Shown here piece by piece: positions 1 to 12,200 of a DNA stretch of 64,000 nucleotides. The number at the start of each line of letters is the position of its first letter. Positions within the stretch are counted from its first letter, which is position 1. Origin of the DNA: Dendrophyllia cribrosa. Its lineage: Eukaryota; Cnidaria; Anthozoa; Scleractinia; Dendrophylliidae. The notes under the pieces were generated by a model that did not search any database, had not been told where the DNA came from, and was given only the letters and a program-made list of their open reading frames with translations. The stretch spans positions 30,907,774-30,971,773 of the forward strand of contig JAJLRJ010000009.1 in assembly GCA_024195265.1 (NCBI GenBank), in the 5' to 3' direction. The position numbers were made by a program, and so were the translations under genes.

Positions 1-339
1 TGGTTAGGACTTTGTTATTTGCTCTCTTTTGTATTAAATATCGCGGGGATCTGGTAATTGGAGGTGCACTGAATACCACTGTTTATCAGGCGAGCGAAAA
101 GGAAAAAGGCCCGCTCCCATTCGAAGTCTCGGTTATATTTTCCCGTGCGCATTCTAATTTGTGCATGCTTCTCCCTAGCGCTTCATCGTAATCTTGCAAT
201 AAACTGCTATTTCTTAAAAATATTTTTGTTATGGATATCACTACGTTGCTTTTCATTCTCTAAAAATTGAAGGGCTGGGAGCATAAACAGCCTATGTGGA
301 ATTTTGAAATATTTCGCTCACGAAAGCAATCTCTTGGAG

Positions 340-513
340 CAGGGGCGGATCTAGGGGGAGGGTGCAGGGGGTGCGCGCACCCCCCCCCCCCCCCCCCCCC
401 TGAGATGACCTAGTCTGCGTTGTTCGCTTTTAAAATTTGTTTACGTCACCCTTCAGTTACGTCATTCCTTAGAGGTGCACCCCCTCATAAGAAAAATCCT
501 GGATCCGCCCCTG
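340..513. repeat. Short TIR element with a C tract
   Basis: The ends are inverted copies of CAGGGGCGGATC. The interior carries a 21-base C run (380-400). It looks like a non-autonomous element or an interspersed repeat; no coding content is visible. Bases 1-339 before it show nothing recognisable. Confidence 0.55.
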
Positions 514-1430
514 TGGAGGCGGCATGTACGTCTCGGAATGCCTCACAGGATTGGCTGTGAAAACAATAGAACAAACAACAGAACAATGGACCCTAGCCCT
601 GAAAACAATACATGTGCGTGATACCCTGGTCCAATGAAATTAGAGGTTCTGAAGAGCTGCATGGTATCTGCTCTCTTGCTAGTAACAGGTTCATGTATTT
701 TAAAGTAAAAGAGATCTACGGTTTAGAGCCAATCAGGCCAAAAGATCCTGCATTTTTACAAAAAGAGAGAAAACACATTTGGGCTACAAAGCACGCTATA
801 TGACTCTTTTTAAGAGTGTGGGATGTTTTGGTCTAATTGAAGTTCTTTTACTTTAACTAATACTAACCAGTCATCATTTTAGCAACGGAATGCCTTTTTT
901 GGCTCAAACAACACAATTTGAGTGAAAAATGTGAAAATTGACATGGGCTGTTTATGCCCCCAGCACTTCAAATTAACTGTATTTTTTTAATGATCACAGC
1001 CATTAATTCTAAGCATTATTAGCTCCTACATGTACCTTGACTGCTACCAGTCACACGCTGGATAGTAGAGCGAGGAGGCACTGGGGGAGAGCCGGGAAGA
1101 GAAAGAGGGGCTGCATTCTTTTCGGTAACAGACGCGTTCAGATAACTTTGCCCATTCTCTTTTCCTCCCTCCTCTCCCCCAGTTTCCCCTCGGCTCGTTT
1201 GCTCGCTCCAGTTTTGCCGAGCTTGTTTTCGTGATTAGCTTGCCCGCTCAATTGACTGACAAGGGGCAGCTGGCCATACCATGCACCTCTTCAGAACCTC
1301 TACTTTCATTGGACCTGGTTATCATGCACATGTATTGTTTTCAGGGCTAGGGTCCATTGTTCTGTTGTTTGTTCTATTGTTTTCTCAACCAATCCTGTGA
1401 GGCGTTCCGAGACGTGCAGACCGCCTCCAG
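514..1430. mobile_element. Foldback element, about 0.9 kb, with long inverted arms
   Basis: The left arm (about 514-665) and the right arm (about 1280-1430) are near-perfect reverse complements over roughly 150 bp. Each contains a tract like ACAATGGACCCTAGCCCTGA. The centre has no convincing gene; the short reading frames in it are not protein-like. This fits a non-autonomous DNA transposon. A single-arm remnant of the same family lies at about 12440-12527. Confidence 0.7.
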
Positions 1431-1915
1431 CTGGCAGTCTAGCTCCTACCGGCCTTGATCACACTTACATAAGGCAGAGACAGTGATTAAAAAAAAGTGT
1501 CAATGTTAGACATAGGTCAGGCAACAAGGTCATTTCAAGCCTTTCTTTATTACAATGCATATTTCATTTTGTAGAAATTTTAATAATTAAATTAGTCGAA
1601 AACACTTCTATTCGAAATGTCACCATTTCTCCAATTACAAACTATGGTCAACATAGTTTTCAATAAATAAAAAATCTTCACCAGTTATTTTAACAATGTA
1701 ATTCATTACCGAAAAGAAGACAAACTAACATTTTGATATTTTAACTCACTCACACGTAGAAAATTTTATTACATTCAAAAATATAAAAATTGGCAATGAA
1801 TGAAATTGCATGCAAAATAACTTCCTTGAGATTTGTTAACAGTGAGTCATTGTTTTCATCGTTTCTCTCACAACAATAAGTTAACCCTCATCTGACACCA
1901 ATAATTTCCTCACAT

Positions 1916-2095
1916 ACACCTTATTCATAAATGGCGACCGATTCATGATTTTTTTATATCTATGTTAATTTGCCTCACTAGCCTCATTTTAGGGTGTAAA
2001 TTCTTTTGAATTTTGCACATGCTAACGAGGCTTGTGAGGCTAATTAAATAAATACAAAAGAATACTAAATCCGCTGCCATTTATGAATAAGGTGT
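1916..2095. repeat. Palindromic MITE-like element, copy 1
   Basis: Begins ACACCTTATTCATAAATGG and ends with the reverse complement (CCATTTATGAATAAGGTGT). It is followed within a few bases by a second, diverged copy. It lies downstream of GDE1-like gene A and may be within its 3' UTR. Confidence 0.6.
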
Positions 2096-2099
2096 ATAG

Positions 2100-2265
2100 A
2101 CCTTATTCATAACTTAAAATGACTTAATATTATTCTTTGATATTTATGTTAATTAGCCCTATTGGCCTCATGTCAAAGTAAAAATTAGTTTGAATTAACG
2201 AGATCAGTAGGGCTGATTAGCATGCATACAAAAGAATAATTAATCGACTGCCATTTATGAATAAG
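2100..2265. repeat. Palindromic MITE-like element, copy 2
   Basis: Starts ACCTTATTCATAA and ends TTATGAATAAG, the same terminal sequence as the element just upstream. The two copies are side by side. Confidence 0.55.
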
Positions 2266-2442
2266 TTCTTCAGGCTTAAATATTTATACCATGTAAAAAA
2301 AAAAAACTGCACATGGACATGAAAATTTCACTCTTTAACCCAACAAACAAAATATGGAAAAATGTCACACTTATGGTAAGGATTTCATCCCCAGACTCAA
2401 AATGTAAAACTACATCAAACAACATTAGCATTAATCAGGAAC

Positions 2443-5302
2443 TTAGGGAGTGGTCTGTCCCACTTCACCTCTCACACCATCTGTCATGATTGGACACTTG
2501 AGCACTCCAGCAAAATAGTCTTTTTCAGCAGGATGGTTGACTGTCCATAGAACTACACTGACTCCCTTCTTTTGCCATTCCTTCACATATTCCCTGAAGG
2601 AGAACAAAGTTGTAGTGTTTATTAAAAGTGGCTATAGTTTCTCCAAAAAGTAACCAACAATATTTTTTACTGATAAAATAAATTTTAAACACCAAAAAGA
2701 ATTTTAAAAAATCTCGGGAATTTTAGCCAATGAGTAATCTTTGGTTGAATTTTAAAGAAATATCAGCTTCCTGGTGATATTTGACAATTTTACACAAGCA
2801 AAAACGTTGGGAAAGCCTTTATTTTGTGTTACCGCTGACCAACTTGAGGGCTCAACCTCACAGTAGTGTCTACAGTGCAACTAATCAGCACTTTCCCACT
2901 GAAATTATGCTTTCCATGAATTCCATCTCCGTTGGTAGCAAATATGGCTGATTCCAGTGAGCCAACTGTACCATATTTGTAGCATTTACTGCAGCATTGT
3001 GCCTTACTTATTTGTACAAATTATTATTTTAGAATCTTTAATGACCTTAAGCAAGCAATGGAAAGATTTGTACAGGCATGCACATAGCGTGATACACTCA
3101 GACACTTTAGTAGACTAGATGTTATCAATACCTTGAGAGATGCGCTGTGTGGGAAAGAAATACACCCACTCCTAGGAAGTCATAAACCCATGAATGCAGG
3201 TGAAGCTCCCATATTCTGTCTAACCATGGAGCCAACATCTGCTTCCACCATTCTTTGTATCTGGATGGTCCATCATAGTCCGAGTTGGATATAAAGTTCT
3301 TCCGCCATGTGGTGGCAGTCAGAATGTTTGGATCAGCTCGTCTTATCTAATAACAGGAAAAACGTTAACACATTAGAGGGTGATTACATGAAACCAGTAT
3401 GAAGTCCCATGCAGCCTCGCTGCCAGATGTGGGGGTGGTACTCTATATGTTTGGGTGTGGGTGTACTGCTGGGACTCTGACACCCTTACCCTATACCATA
3501 TCTGTACACTGTATGTATGGTTCTATCTCATTTTTCGAAACCTGATAAATTCCCTAACACAGCCTTTTTTGTAGCTCTGATAGCCTTTCAACCCTGCTCC
3601 TTTTCTGTGGATTTCCTTTCCCCTGCTGATTAAGGGTGTTAAGGAAATATCTTTCTTTAATGGTGCAGCTTTCTTATAAGGACAATAAGGAATTAATTTT
3701 TTTCACCTGGAAAGTTACATTGGGATAGAATGAGCACACCATGGCTTTATCATACAACTGATGACTGGCAAATAAATCCTTTAGGAGACTTGCAGCCTGA
3801 GAGAAAAATACAATCATTCAACACTTTCAATTATACATGATCAAAAATGGACTACATGTACTATTGCTAACTTGATATTACCATAATGATTTGATGTAGC
3901 GCCAGGGTGCATATTTATTCATTGTTAGCACAAGGGAGGGTGCTTATTGGAGAGGGGGTGCTTATAATTTTCTTTTTTGACAAAACCATGCAAGCCTGAA
4001 AAAGCATTTTAATGAACAATAACATAAAAATAATGTACAATTTGCACAGTCAGAAATACGGTAACAACAGTTGGCCTAGTCAGAACAACGGGAACAATGG
4101 TTCACATAGTCAGAATATAATTTGCTATTATACCTCAATGTCTTCAACATCACTTTCTTCTAAAACATGACTTAAGGGAGGGGAGTGCTTATCAGAAAGG
4201 GAGTGCTTATTAACAAAATGACACTCAAGGGGGAGCGCTTATTAGAAAAGGGGTGCTCATTGGAAAGAGGGTGCTAAATTAAATCATTCATTTTATTAGC
4301 ATAAAAGAAAGCTTCAAACATTATTTTTGGGGATAAACTAAACATAATTTTTAAACAAAATACATGTAGGTCTTTTTCAAATAAAAATATTTTAAATTAT
4401 TATGGAACAAATGTATATATATACATTTTCAAATTTACACTAAACAAACTGTCTTGAAGTTTCATTTCCAAAATTTCACTGTTACAATGAGTAACAATGG
4501 CTATGTGAACAATGCTAACTATGGGTTCAGCAAGTAATAACTCACTTTGCTAGCTTGTGTTGCAGCTTTGACATCGATGTACATCTGTAAACCAATGCTA
4601 AGACAGAGATCTATAACTTCTTGAAGATGTGGGACACGCTCATTTGGAAACTTGTCCCTGTTTAGAATATAAAATGGGGTATGAGTTATCAAGATGTGGA
4701 TCAACGAGGTTGTTTTGTTGACCATTTGAACTCAATTAGCCACCAACGTTGTCTTGTCGTTCACTTACGGTCACAAGACTGTGCTCTAAGAGTTATCATA
4801 GGGAGCCCAAAAGGAGTCCAACTATAAAATTTTGGGTACCCAACAGTTTAAGCTATGGGCAAAAACTTTGTCATTTTTGTCACCCAAAGACAAAAGTCAG
4901 CCGCCTGTGGCACCCGGGCACTGCTAGAGCACAGCCCTGGGTCAGCACATACATGTATGAGGCGACTACTCTGTTTGTCTACCTGTCAATCATTAGATGC
5001 TGGTTGCAGGAACAGATTTGGTTTGTTATAGTCTTTTTTTGTCATGAGGACAGTCTGATTTGGCCTTTGACTGGTTATTACTTTTAATTGGTTGCAAAAA
5101 CTAGTTGCATGAGAAGTACACATCACACAAGCAGACTGTTGGGACAAGTTGCAGTAACTAGTCTCTTAAATTTTAACCAGTTTGAATTTGTACTAGAGTT
5201 TTTATGACAATGGCTACCTTCTGATACAACCATGTTCCTGGCCTATGGTCGTACCTTAATAAAAACTTTACCAGTCAATTGGAGCACCTTCTCCCCTTCC
5301 CC

Positions 5303-5333
<31 letters not shown>

Positions 5334-6129
5334 ACCTGCCTCAGGCCATTAGATGGGTATTTTCACATGTTGTAATCCTGGGAGGAAGGGAATTTTGAAA
5401 TTGTGATTTTGAACTCACAGGGGGGCAGGGTCTCAAGATCATGTCCCCTTCTTTTTTGAAAAAAGAAAACAGAATTTTTCTCCACTCAGAGACCAATCTG
5501 TTGGGCATAGTTCTATGAGTATGGAGCTCCGCTAGCGGGCCTTCGGCCTGCGAGAGATTCGCTGTTAACATTCAACTTGACAGTGTGGCCTAGACGACAC
5601 AAAGACGTGTCTATTCATTTCCTTTGTTTGTTTCCTCCAGGCCTCACTATCAAGTTGAATTTTAATATAACGAAAAGGATACAACATAGAAAGCTTACCC
5701 AAGAGGGTGTTTGGCAGATGCGTTCAGTCGTCTGATCTCCTCGTAAGTGAAGTCAGAAACTTTTCCTGTTCCATCTGTTGTGCGGTCCACCGTAGAATCA
5801 TGAATTATTACTGGTACGCCATCTTTGGTAAAGTCTAAATCGAATTCAACTCCCGTTGCTCCATTTTCTTTCGATAATCTGAACGCGGCGAGTGTGTTCT
5901 CTGGAGCTTCTAGCCCACCTCCTCGATGACCGATAATAATCGGAGAATTTCTTGTCAAAGCTCCCCGCTTAAGAAAGCATTTCACTGTGTACGGTGTCGG
6001 TCGAGGGAAACGAAGCATTCGATAGAGGATAAACATTAAAACGCCCAGGAAAATGAGCAGAATTGTGATATATATATGCAGTCCATAGGATACTGCTGTA
6101 AGCGCCATTTCTACGATCATTACAAACAT
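2443..6129 (-). CDS. GDE1: GDE1-like glycerophosphodiester phosphodiesterase, gene A
   Basis: Five exons on the minus strand: 6129-5699, 4657-4546, 3796-3707, 3346-3132 and 2593-2443. All joins are GT-AG and in phase, giving 332 residues (human GDE1 is 331). Residues about 15-38 form an N-terminal membrane segment. The GDPD barrel follows: HRGGG with His68-Arg69, APEN around 75-78, Glu95-Phe-Asp97 as metal ligands, His110-Asp111, and Asp172 in the YIDVK strand. Exon 4 carries a second hydrophobic stretch (WVYDFLGVGVF), as in GDE1. Members of this family are membrane enzymes that hydrolyse glycerophosphodiesters such as glycerophosphoinositol and glycerophospho-N-acylethanolamines; the substrate here is inferred. 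The family's interaction with RGS16 is known only in mammals. The gene is nearly identical in its last exons to gene B. Introns hold degenerate repeats only. Confidence 0.88.
3895..4290. repeat. Degenerate repeated GTGCTTAT units in a GDE1-A intron
   Basis: The motif GGGTGCTTATTAGA and close variants recur several times here. A weaker trace occurs near 11345 and 11755 in gene B. It is an interspersed or decayed tandem repeat with no coding signal. Confidence 0.4.
4771..4946 (+). repeat. Dispersed repeat family, copy 1
   Basis: Contains CACTGCTAGAGCACAGCCCTG and a tract for TATAAAATTTTGGGTACCC. Related copies lie at about 40700-40830 (minus), 44072-44145 (plus) and 54724-54865 (minus). No coding function is visible. 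Confidence 0.5.
5304..5333. repeat. Homopolymer C tract (30 C)
   Basis: An uninterrupted run of 30 C in the first intron of GDE1-A, the longest of eight G/C homopolymers in the window. Confidence 0.9.
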
Positions 6130-6666
6130 ACTGGGGCCTGGGAAGGAATTCTCGAAAATCGCTGCTCATTTCTTGTGAAAAAATCGCCTCATTTAATTTC
6201 CATTTTGCTGCCAGATATTCCTTCAGACTGAATTATAATTAATAATGTGTACCTGTGATAGAAGCTCCATTGGGTAAAATATATTATTGTGGTTTTAAAC
6301 AGAGTTTTCGAATAAAATATTAATGTCCATCAATGTGAAGTCGGTAGATATTTCGTGCATGATATTTGACGTGAAAAGTAAGAGTGCTTTCCGGTTATAA
6401 TTTTCCGACAAATGGTACTGGACTTCCGGGACTGAAGTAAACGGAACAGGAATGACCTGTCAGGGCAAAAAACTGTTTTTTCTTTCCACTTGTCCATTGG
6501 ACAGGTGCGTAAAAACTGGCGTATAAGCCACATTTGCCCAAAATTTTTGCTCAAAATTGGGGTGCAGCTTATCTGCACGAACATAAATTATCTGCATTAG
6601 ATTATACTTTCTGGGGACATAAGTTGACCAGACTATTTGAGCCTTGAAATTGAACACTTTTTCTAC

Positions 6667-6835
6667 TTAGGGCCTGGTCGCACTACAGTCAAAAACAAAA
6701 ATTAGCCCGTGCAAAATGACATAAAAACAAAAACATTCCACAAAAAGCGTGTCCCACCGGAGCGGTTTCTTTTGTTTTCGTCGATTTTTGCACGGGCTAA
6801 TTTTTGATTTTGACTGTAGTGCGACCAGGCCCTTA
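6667..6835. mobile_element. Short TIR element with TTA target-site duplication
   Basis: TTA (6667-6669) is followed by GGGCCTGGTCGCACTACAGT. The element ends with its reverse complement and then TTA (6833-6835). The arms are inverted over most of the 163-bp element. The 3-bp TTA duplication is what PIF/Harbinger-type elements leave. A 711-bp relative with the same ends sits at 51214-51924. Confidence 0.75.
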
Positions 6836-7177
6836 TTTGAGATGTACAATGTGGAGCAAACATTCTTTAACTTTAGATGGTGTAAAAAAGTCTTGTTTCT
6901 CTAACAGAGCTGCCAGAGTACCTCCGAGACCAAAAATCAAATTGAAGAATAAAGATCTGCATGAAACACATTCTCGTAACGCACGAACGTGAGCGTTGTG
7001 TTTATAAATTGTAAAATTTAGCCTCAAATTATCAAAATACCTGTGTTGAAACAGTGCTCCCTATCTTTGTCGGACATTTTGAAGCTTTTAGCAATGAAGG
7101 AACACCGAAGACGAATGAATTCGAAGCCAAAGAAAAGAGTCTGTGGAACGAACGGCCATCTTGGTTATCTTTAGTAA

Positions 7178-7736
7178 CCCTGTGATCAAATTTTTGATTT
7201 TCATTTTTTTTACATTTTCGTGTACAATTAGACTTTCTTACTCATCTTGCCAAATTTCAATTCATTACGAACGTCAGAAGTCATTTTATTTTAACATTTA
7301 TTTCCGAGAATTTACGGCCGCCATTAATCAACCTTGTTCCAAGGCTCGGTTGCGAATGCGAGAAAGTGACGTCAAAGGCTCAAAAATACCTCACGGGTTG
7401 AAATCAGAGGGTTGAAATTATAATAACAATAAGTATTGAAAATCACGCGAAAAGCAACAAAAACTTTGGACTTGTTCTTCGTGCAATTTTCTATGCTGAT
7501 TGTTATTATAATTTCAACCCGTGAGGTATGTTTGAGTCTTTGACGTCACTTTATCCCATTCGCAACCAAGCCTTGGAACAACGTTGATTAATGGCGGCCG
7601 TAAATTCTCGGAAATGAATGTTAAAATAAAATGACTTCTGATGTTCGTAATGGATTGAAATTTGGCAAGATGAGTAAGAAAGTCTAATAGTGCACGAAAA
7701 TGTAAAAAAATGAAAATCAAAAATTTGATCACAGGG
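7178..7736. mobile_element. Foldback element, 0.56 kb, long hairpin arms
   Basis: The left arm (7178-7431) and right arm (7498-7736) are inverted copies; the outer ends are CCCTGTGATCAAATTTTTG and its complement. The loop is about 66 bp. Both arms include the tract GGCGGCCGTAAA or its complement. The protein-like frames here are mirror shadows of each other, so it is not a gene. Confidence 0.75.
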
Positions 7737-8499
7737 GCACTTTAAATTCAGTTGTATTAATTTCTTGAATTTCATTAAAGACACGGCTCGGCCTCGATGC
7801 GCTATAAATGGTACGCGTTTGCTTCTAAACAAACTCATGGAGGTTTGAATAAAATTTTTCGAAAGAAGATTGTGTTGTCCATTTTTATGTGTTTGTTCAT
7901 TCATTACAGAGATTGAAAAGCGATTTTATGTAAACAAAACAAGACTTGGATTTTATACTCGCGTCGCCTTTATATGCAAATATGTTTTTTTGCAATTTTG
8001 ATTTTCAAATCAGTTTCGCGGTCATTTTTTGACAAGAAACAACTGTATTTTCGGAAAATAGTCGTAATAGTTATTCTAGACGGAGAAAAAAGTTATTTTT
8101 GTGAACTTTTGTACGGTCTAAATGTACTGTGCAGACGGTCGGGTAATACTGTTTTTGAGCCGATTGCTAATTAATCTTAATTCTGGTGCTTCCGACCTTT
8201 CACCTATTAGTTAAGTTTCATCTTAGTTAAGCTTGTTCAGAGGGTCTTCAGAGGGCGCCGCTGTTAGGCTAAGCCTAACTATATATATTAAATAGTTTCG
8301 TGTTGGATGCCCTGTGCCTTGCATGCAGTAAAATTTGAGATTTTTTGGTGTCCGGTCTTCCAAATGGCCGCCCCTATTGTTTTTTTTTTCAGGGATTCGT
8401 TTCCGCCGGAAGTCACCATAATCTCCGATTACTGCTAGTTATTATTATTATTATTACAATCTTGATAAAACTGTATTTAACAGCAGCAAAACAGCACCA

Positions 8500-8707
8500 G
8501 ACAAACCATTAGGAAAGAGAGCTCTGAAAAGAAGAAGGGCTCTTAACAACCGACTTCATGGGGAACATGCCTGGGAACATGTGAGCTATGGCGAGCCCGT
8601 CAGGAAGTGCTAAAAGGAATTCATCCCAAGATTGGCATCACAGGATGTTATGGACTTTATTGTGAGCGGCCTTTTTGATCAACTGGCCACTGAAGCCTCA
8701 CGTGTTT
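8500..8707 (+). pseudogene. Histone H2B-like fragment with frameshifts
   Basis: Read in three successive frames, the stretch gives SYGEPVRK, then VLKGIHPKIGIT, then DFIVSGLFDQLATEASRV. This follows the order of the H2B core (SY..Y..KVLKQVHPDTGIS, then the helix ending ATEASRL). Two frameshifts and the lack of the C-terminal helix make it a dead fragment. It is adjacent to a T-rich stretch (8706-8716). The match is short and is from memory of the H2B fold, so it is tentative. Confidence 0.45.
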
Positions 8708-9068
8708 TTTTTTTTGTAATTTATTAACTTTTATTAGTTTTTCACACTTAAGTAATAAATACAACAACTACGAATTACAATGTTACAACAAATTACACTA
8801 GTAAATTACAGCTCAAAAACTACCAGTTACAAAATGACAATACTACATATACACTATCATAAATCAATCAATACACACTCTACAACACTAAAAAACGGTG
8901 AATATAGACATCAGTAAAACAAAAAAGATAGAGGGACACACATGCGGGACACCCCAACTATGAGCTTACAAATGGCACAAGCTTCTCCCATTTCTTGAAA
9001 GCCTTGCACTTACACTTTCACTTACACTTAGACAGCTTAGTGAAAAAATCGACTCTTAAAACTTGGAG

Positions 9069-9121
9069 TACAACCTCGTTCCCAGGGCTTTTCCCTTCGA
9101 AAAGCCCTGGGAACGAGGTTG
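9069..9121. repeat. Perfect short palindrome
   Basis: CAACCTCGTTCCCAGGGCTT is followed by a small centre and its reverse complement. The right half begins the tandem unit described next. Confidence 0.7.
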
Positions 9122-9242
9122 CTTGGAGGACTGACCCATGAAATTTGACTAACATTTTGCGAGACTTGTAATGCCCTGGGAACGAGGTTGCTTGGAGTAC
9201 TGACCCATGAAATTTGACTAACATTTTGCGAGACTTGTAATA
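9103..9242. repeat. Tandem duplication of about 70 bp, two copies
   Basis: The unit begins GCCCTGGGAACGAGGTTGCT and continues to GCGAGACTTGTAAT, then repeats once almost exactly. It lies just beyond the stop codon of GDE1-like gene B and so may be in its 3' UTR. Confidence 0.75.
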
Positions 9243-9267
9243 CTTAAAAGACCATTAAACACCCTTC

Positions 9268-12200
9268 TCACGGTGTGGTCTGCTCTACTGCGTCCCTTCT
9301 CACACAGTCTGTCATAACTGGACACTTGAGCACTCCAGCAAAATAGTCCTTTTCAGCAGGATGGTTGACTGTCCATAGAACTACACTGACTCCCTTCTTT
9401 TGCCATTTTCTCACATAATCCCTGAAGGAGAAAAAAGTTGTGAGTGCTCATTATAATATGTAATCTGCACACATATTTATTATTTGATTGGCTGCCTGTC
9501 AGTGAAAGCTTTAATAATAATAATAATAATAATAATAATTTATTAACCCTTTCAACCCCAGAATCAATTATGAAGACATGTAGTATAGTTTGAACTTTTT
9601 AGTCTGTCAGCAAAATCCTATGATGTGACCATTCAAATGAAACCTCTTTGGCAATACTTTTGCATGGTACTAATTGTTTTTCGGTATTTGACAAAATGAA
9701 ACTTTGAATTTTGATTTTGAGCCTTTACAATAGTTTTTGACATTGACAGAGTCTTGACTCCATTGTGTGGTGGGGGGTGGGATGTTGGAGACTGAATTTT
9801 TTTTTTCACCCATTCGGGCTTGGGTGAAGATAAGGTGGCCCCTCCACAAGATCTGCCACTGATTTATGGCAGGTATACTGTGGGCAATGAGAGCCAGGCT
9901 TGATCTTTTATTACATTATCAATACCTTGAGAGATGCGCTGTGTGGGAAAGAAATACACCCACTCCAAGGAAGTCATAAACCCATGAATGCAGGTGAAGC
10001 TCCCATATTCTGTCTAACACTGAAGCCAACTTCTGCTTCCACCATTCCTTAAATCTGGATGGCCCATCATAGTCGAGGTTAGATATAACTTTTTTATCCC
10101 ATGTAAGGGCAGTCAGAATGTTTGGATCAGCTTGTCTCACCTGATATTTAACACAAAGGAGAGAAAAAAAAACCATCTAATTCTCTGTAAGATTTGCCAA
10201 ATTTTCTTACATTAAATTTTTGCATTGTAAAAAGATTAGAGATGAACAGCCAATATGCATATGCAAAGGCACTGCAAAACCCTGGCTTTTCTTTCTCAGC
10301 CCAAATGGAAGTCCATCTGTAACATCACTCTTAGTCTTGGGGATGATTCATTATCATTATTTGGGACGAGTTGGAATTTTAGCCACAAGAAAAAGGGAGG
10401 TACTGATCATGAAGTACTTGCTATGTTATGGAGGGGGGCCTTGAAATTTTAAAATTTAGAGGTTAATGTCTTACAAAAAGAAGCAAAACAAAGTGGTTTT
10501 CAATTGAGTGTCGTAAAACCAAAACCAAAGTAATTACATGTACACTGACCAATCACAGAACTTGCAGACAATCCAATGAACCAATCAGAACTAGAAGCAA
10601 ATACATGTAGCCGGCACTAAGCGCGGGAAAACGCGTGCGAGCAAATCATGATTGGTCTTGGTTTTACATCTGATTGGTTGAGAAAATGGCCAAGATGTTT
10701 TAGCCAATCACAAAGCATAGCAATGCAAAACCAAAGCAATTAAGAAATTACTTTCGACACTCAATTGAAAACTGTGCTCTAAATACACAGTGTATCACAG
10801 CATTTTGACAAGAAACTTTGGCAGGAAAATATCATCAATTCATGTTTCTGTTTTGACTGAAAGAACATGCCATAGGATGTCTTTTGAAATATGTTGTTAA
10901 AATCAAAATATATAATGTTTTAAAGTTAAACAAAACTGGACATTTGGCTGCCACATATTCTCTCACCTTGAAAGTTACATTGGGATAAAATGAGCAAACC
11001 ATGGCTTTATCATACAGCTGATGACTGGCAAATAAATCCTTTAGGACACTTGCAGCCTACGATAAAAAATAACCCATTCTAAATCACCAACATTGTTTAA
11101 TAAATATTATAATATTGTTTATGCTTAGAAATTTTTTTGGGGTGGTCTATTTTTAACTAATAACTACTTTATTAAATAATTAATAATTTATTCTCTTTCT
11201 AGCACCTTACATATATATTATTACTGTACATGTTTTTACTGTATGTACTCAAAAAAATGCTGTGCAAAGTGCTTAATATTATATTTTTTCAACTTTCTAG
11301 TGTGACATGTCTTATTCAAGTCACACCAGTGTCTGACTTATTTGGGGGGTGACACTTATTAATAAGTCAAATGCTCTTTTGACCCTTATAACTAAAAGAA
11401 ATAAAGAAAAGAACAACACAGTCAACTCTTTCTCTTAAGTGACCACTCTTGGTGCAGGAAAAAGTGGTTGCTTAAGAGAAAAATCAAGACAAACAGTATT
11501 TGACGGTTATTTACAAAGTGGTCGCTTACGGGATGTGGTCATTTAAGAGAGTGGTTGTTAAGAGAGAGTTGACTGTATTATTTATGCATGAGAATAAACT
11601 TCTAATTCTGCAGTTGGTTTAAAGCAAAACATATGGTTTTACATTTTTACTTTGACTCTCAAATAATCGCTGCTCTTGAGCTTATTAGTGCTTTGAAAAA
11701 GTGCTGCGTCGTTGTTGAGGGCTGAGTTGCTTATAAATGTTTTTTGCTGTTATGGGCAGTGCTTATTTGAGGGCAGTGCTTTTGAGAGTAAATATAGTAT
11801 ACTCGTATACACTTTAATAGAACAAAGGTTGCTTAGCAACATATATGAAACCAGTGACCAGTTTTAGCCAAACTCATACAATGTCTGATTGCCTTAAATT
11901 TTATATTGTTTTTCTAGCTACTTAAAAGTCTTTGTTTAAACAGCCTTTTAAAATAAATTTTGAAATTATGTCAAGTCCAAGTATTTAAAAAAAACTAATA
12001 CTTTGCTAGCTTGTGTTGCAGCTTTGACATCAATGTACATCTGTAAACCAATGCTAAGACAGAGATCTATAACTTCTTGAAGATGTGGGATACGCTCATT
12101 TGGAAATTTGTCTCTGTACAGAATATGAATACATTAGATAATAAAAATTAATAAGCATAAGGTATTATTATGCTCTTCCTACGAGGGGCTTGTTGGGGAT

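Noticed and set aside
9018..9224. A protein with internal repeats (LVKFHGSVLQATSFPG twice)
   Set aside because: This is the minus-strand reading of the 70-bp tandem duplication near the GDE1-B 3' end.
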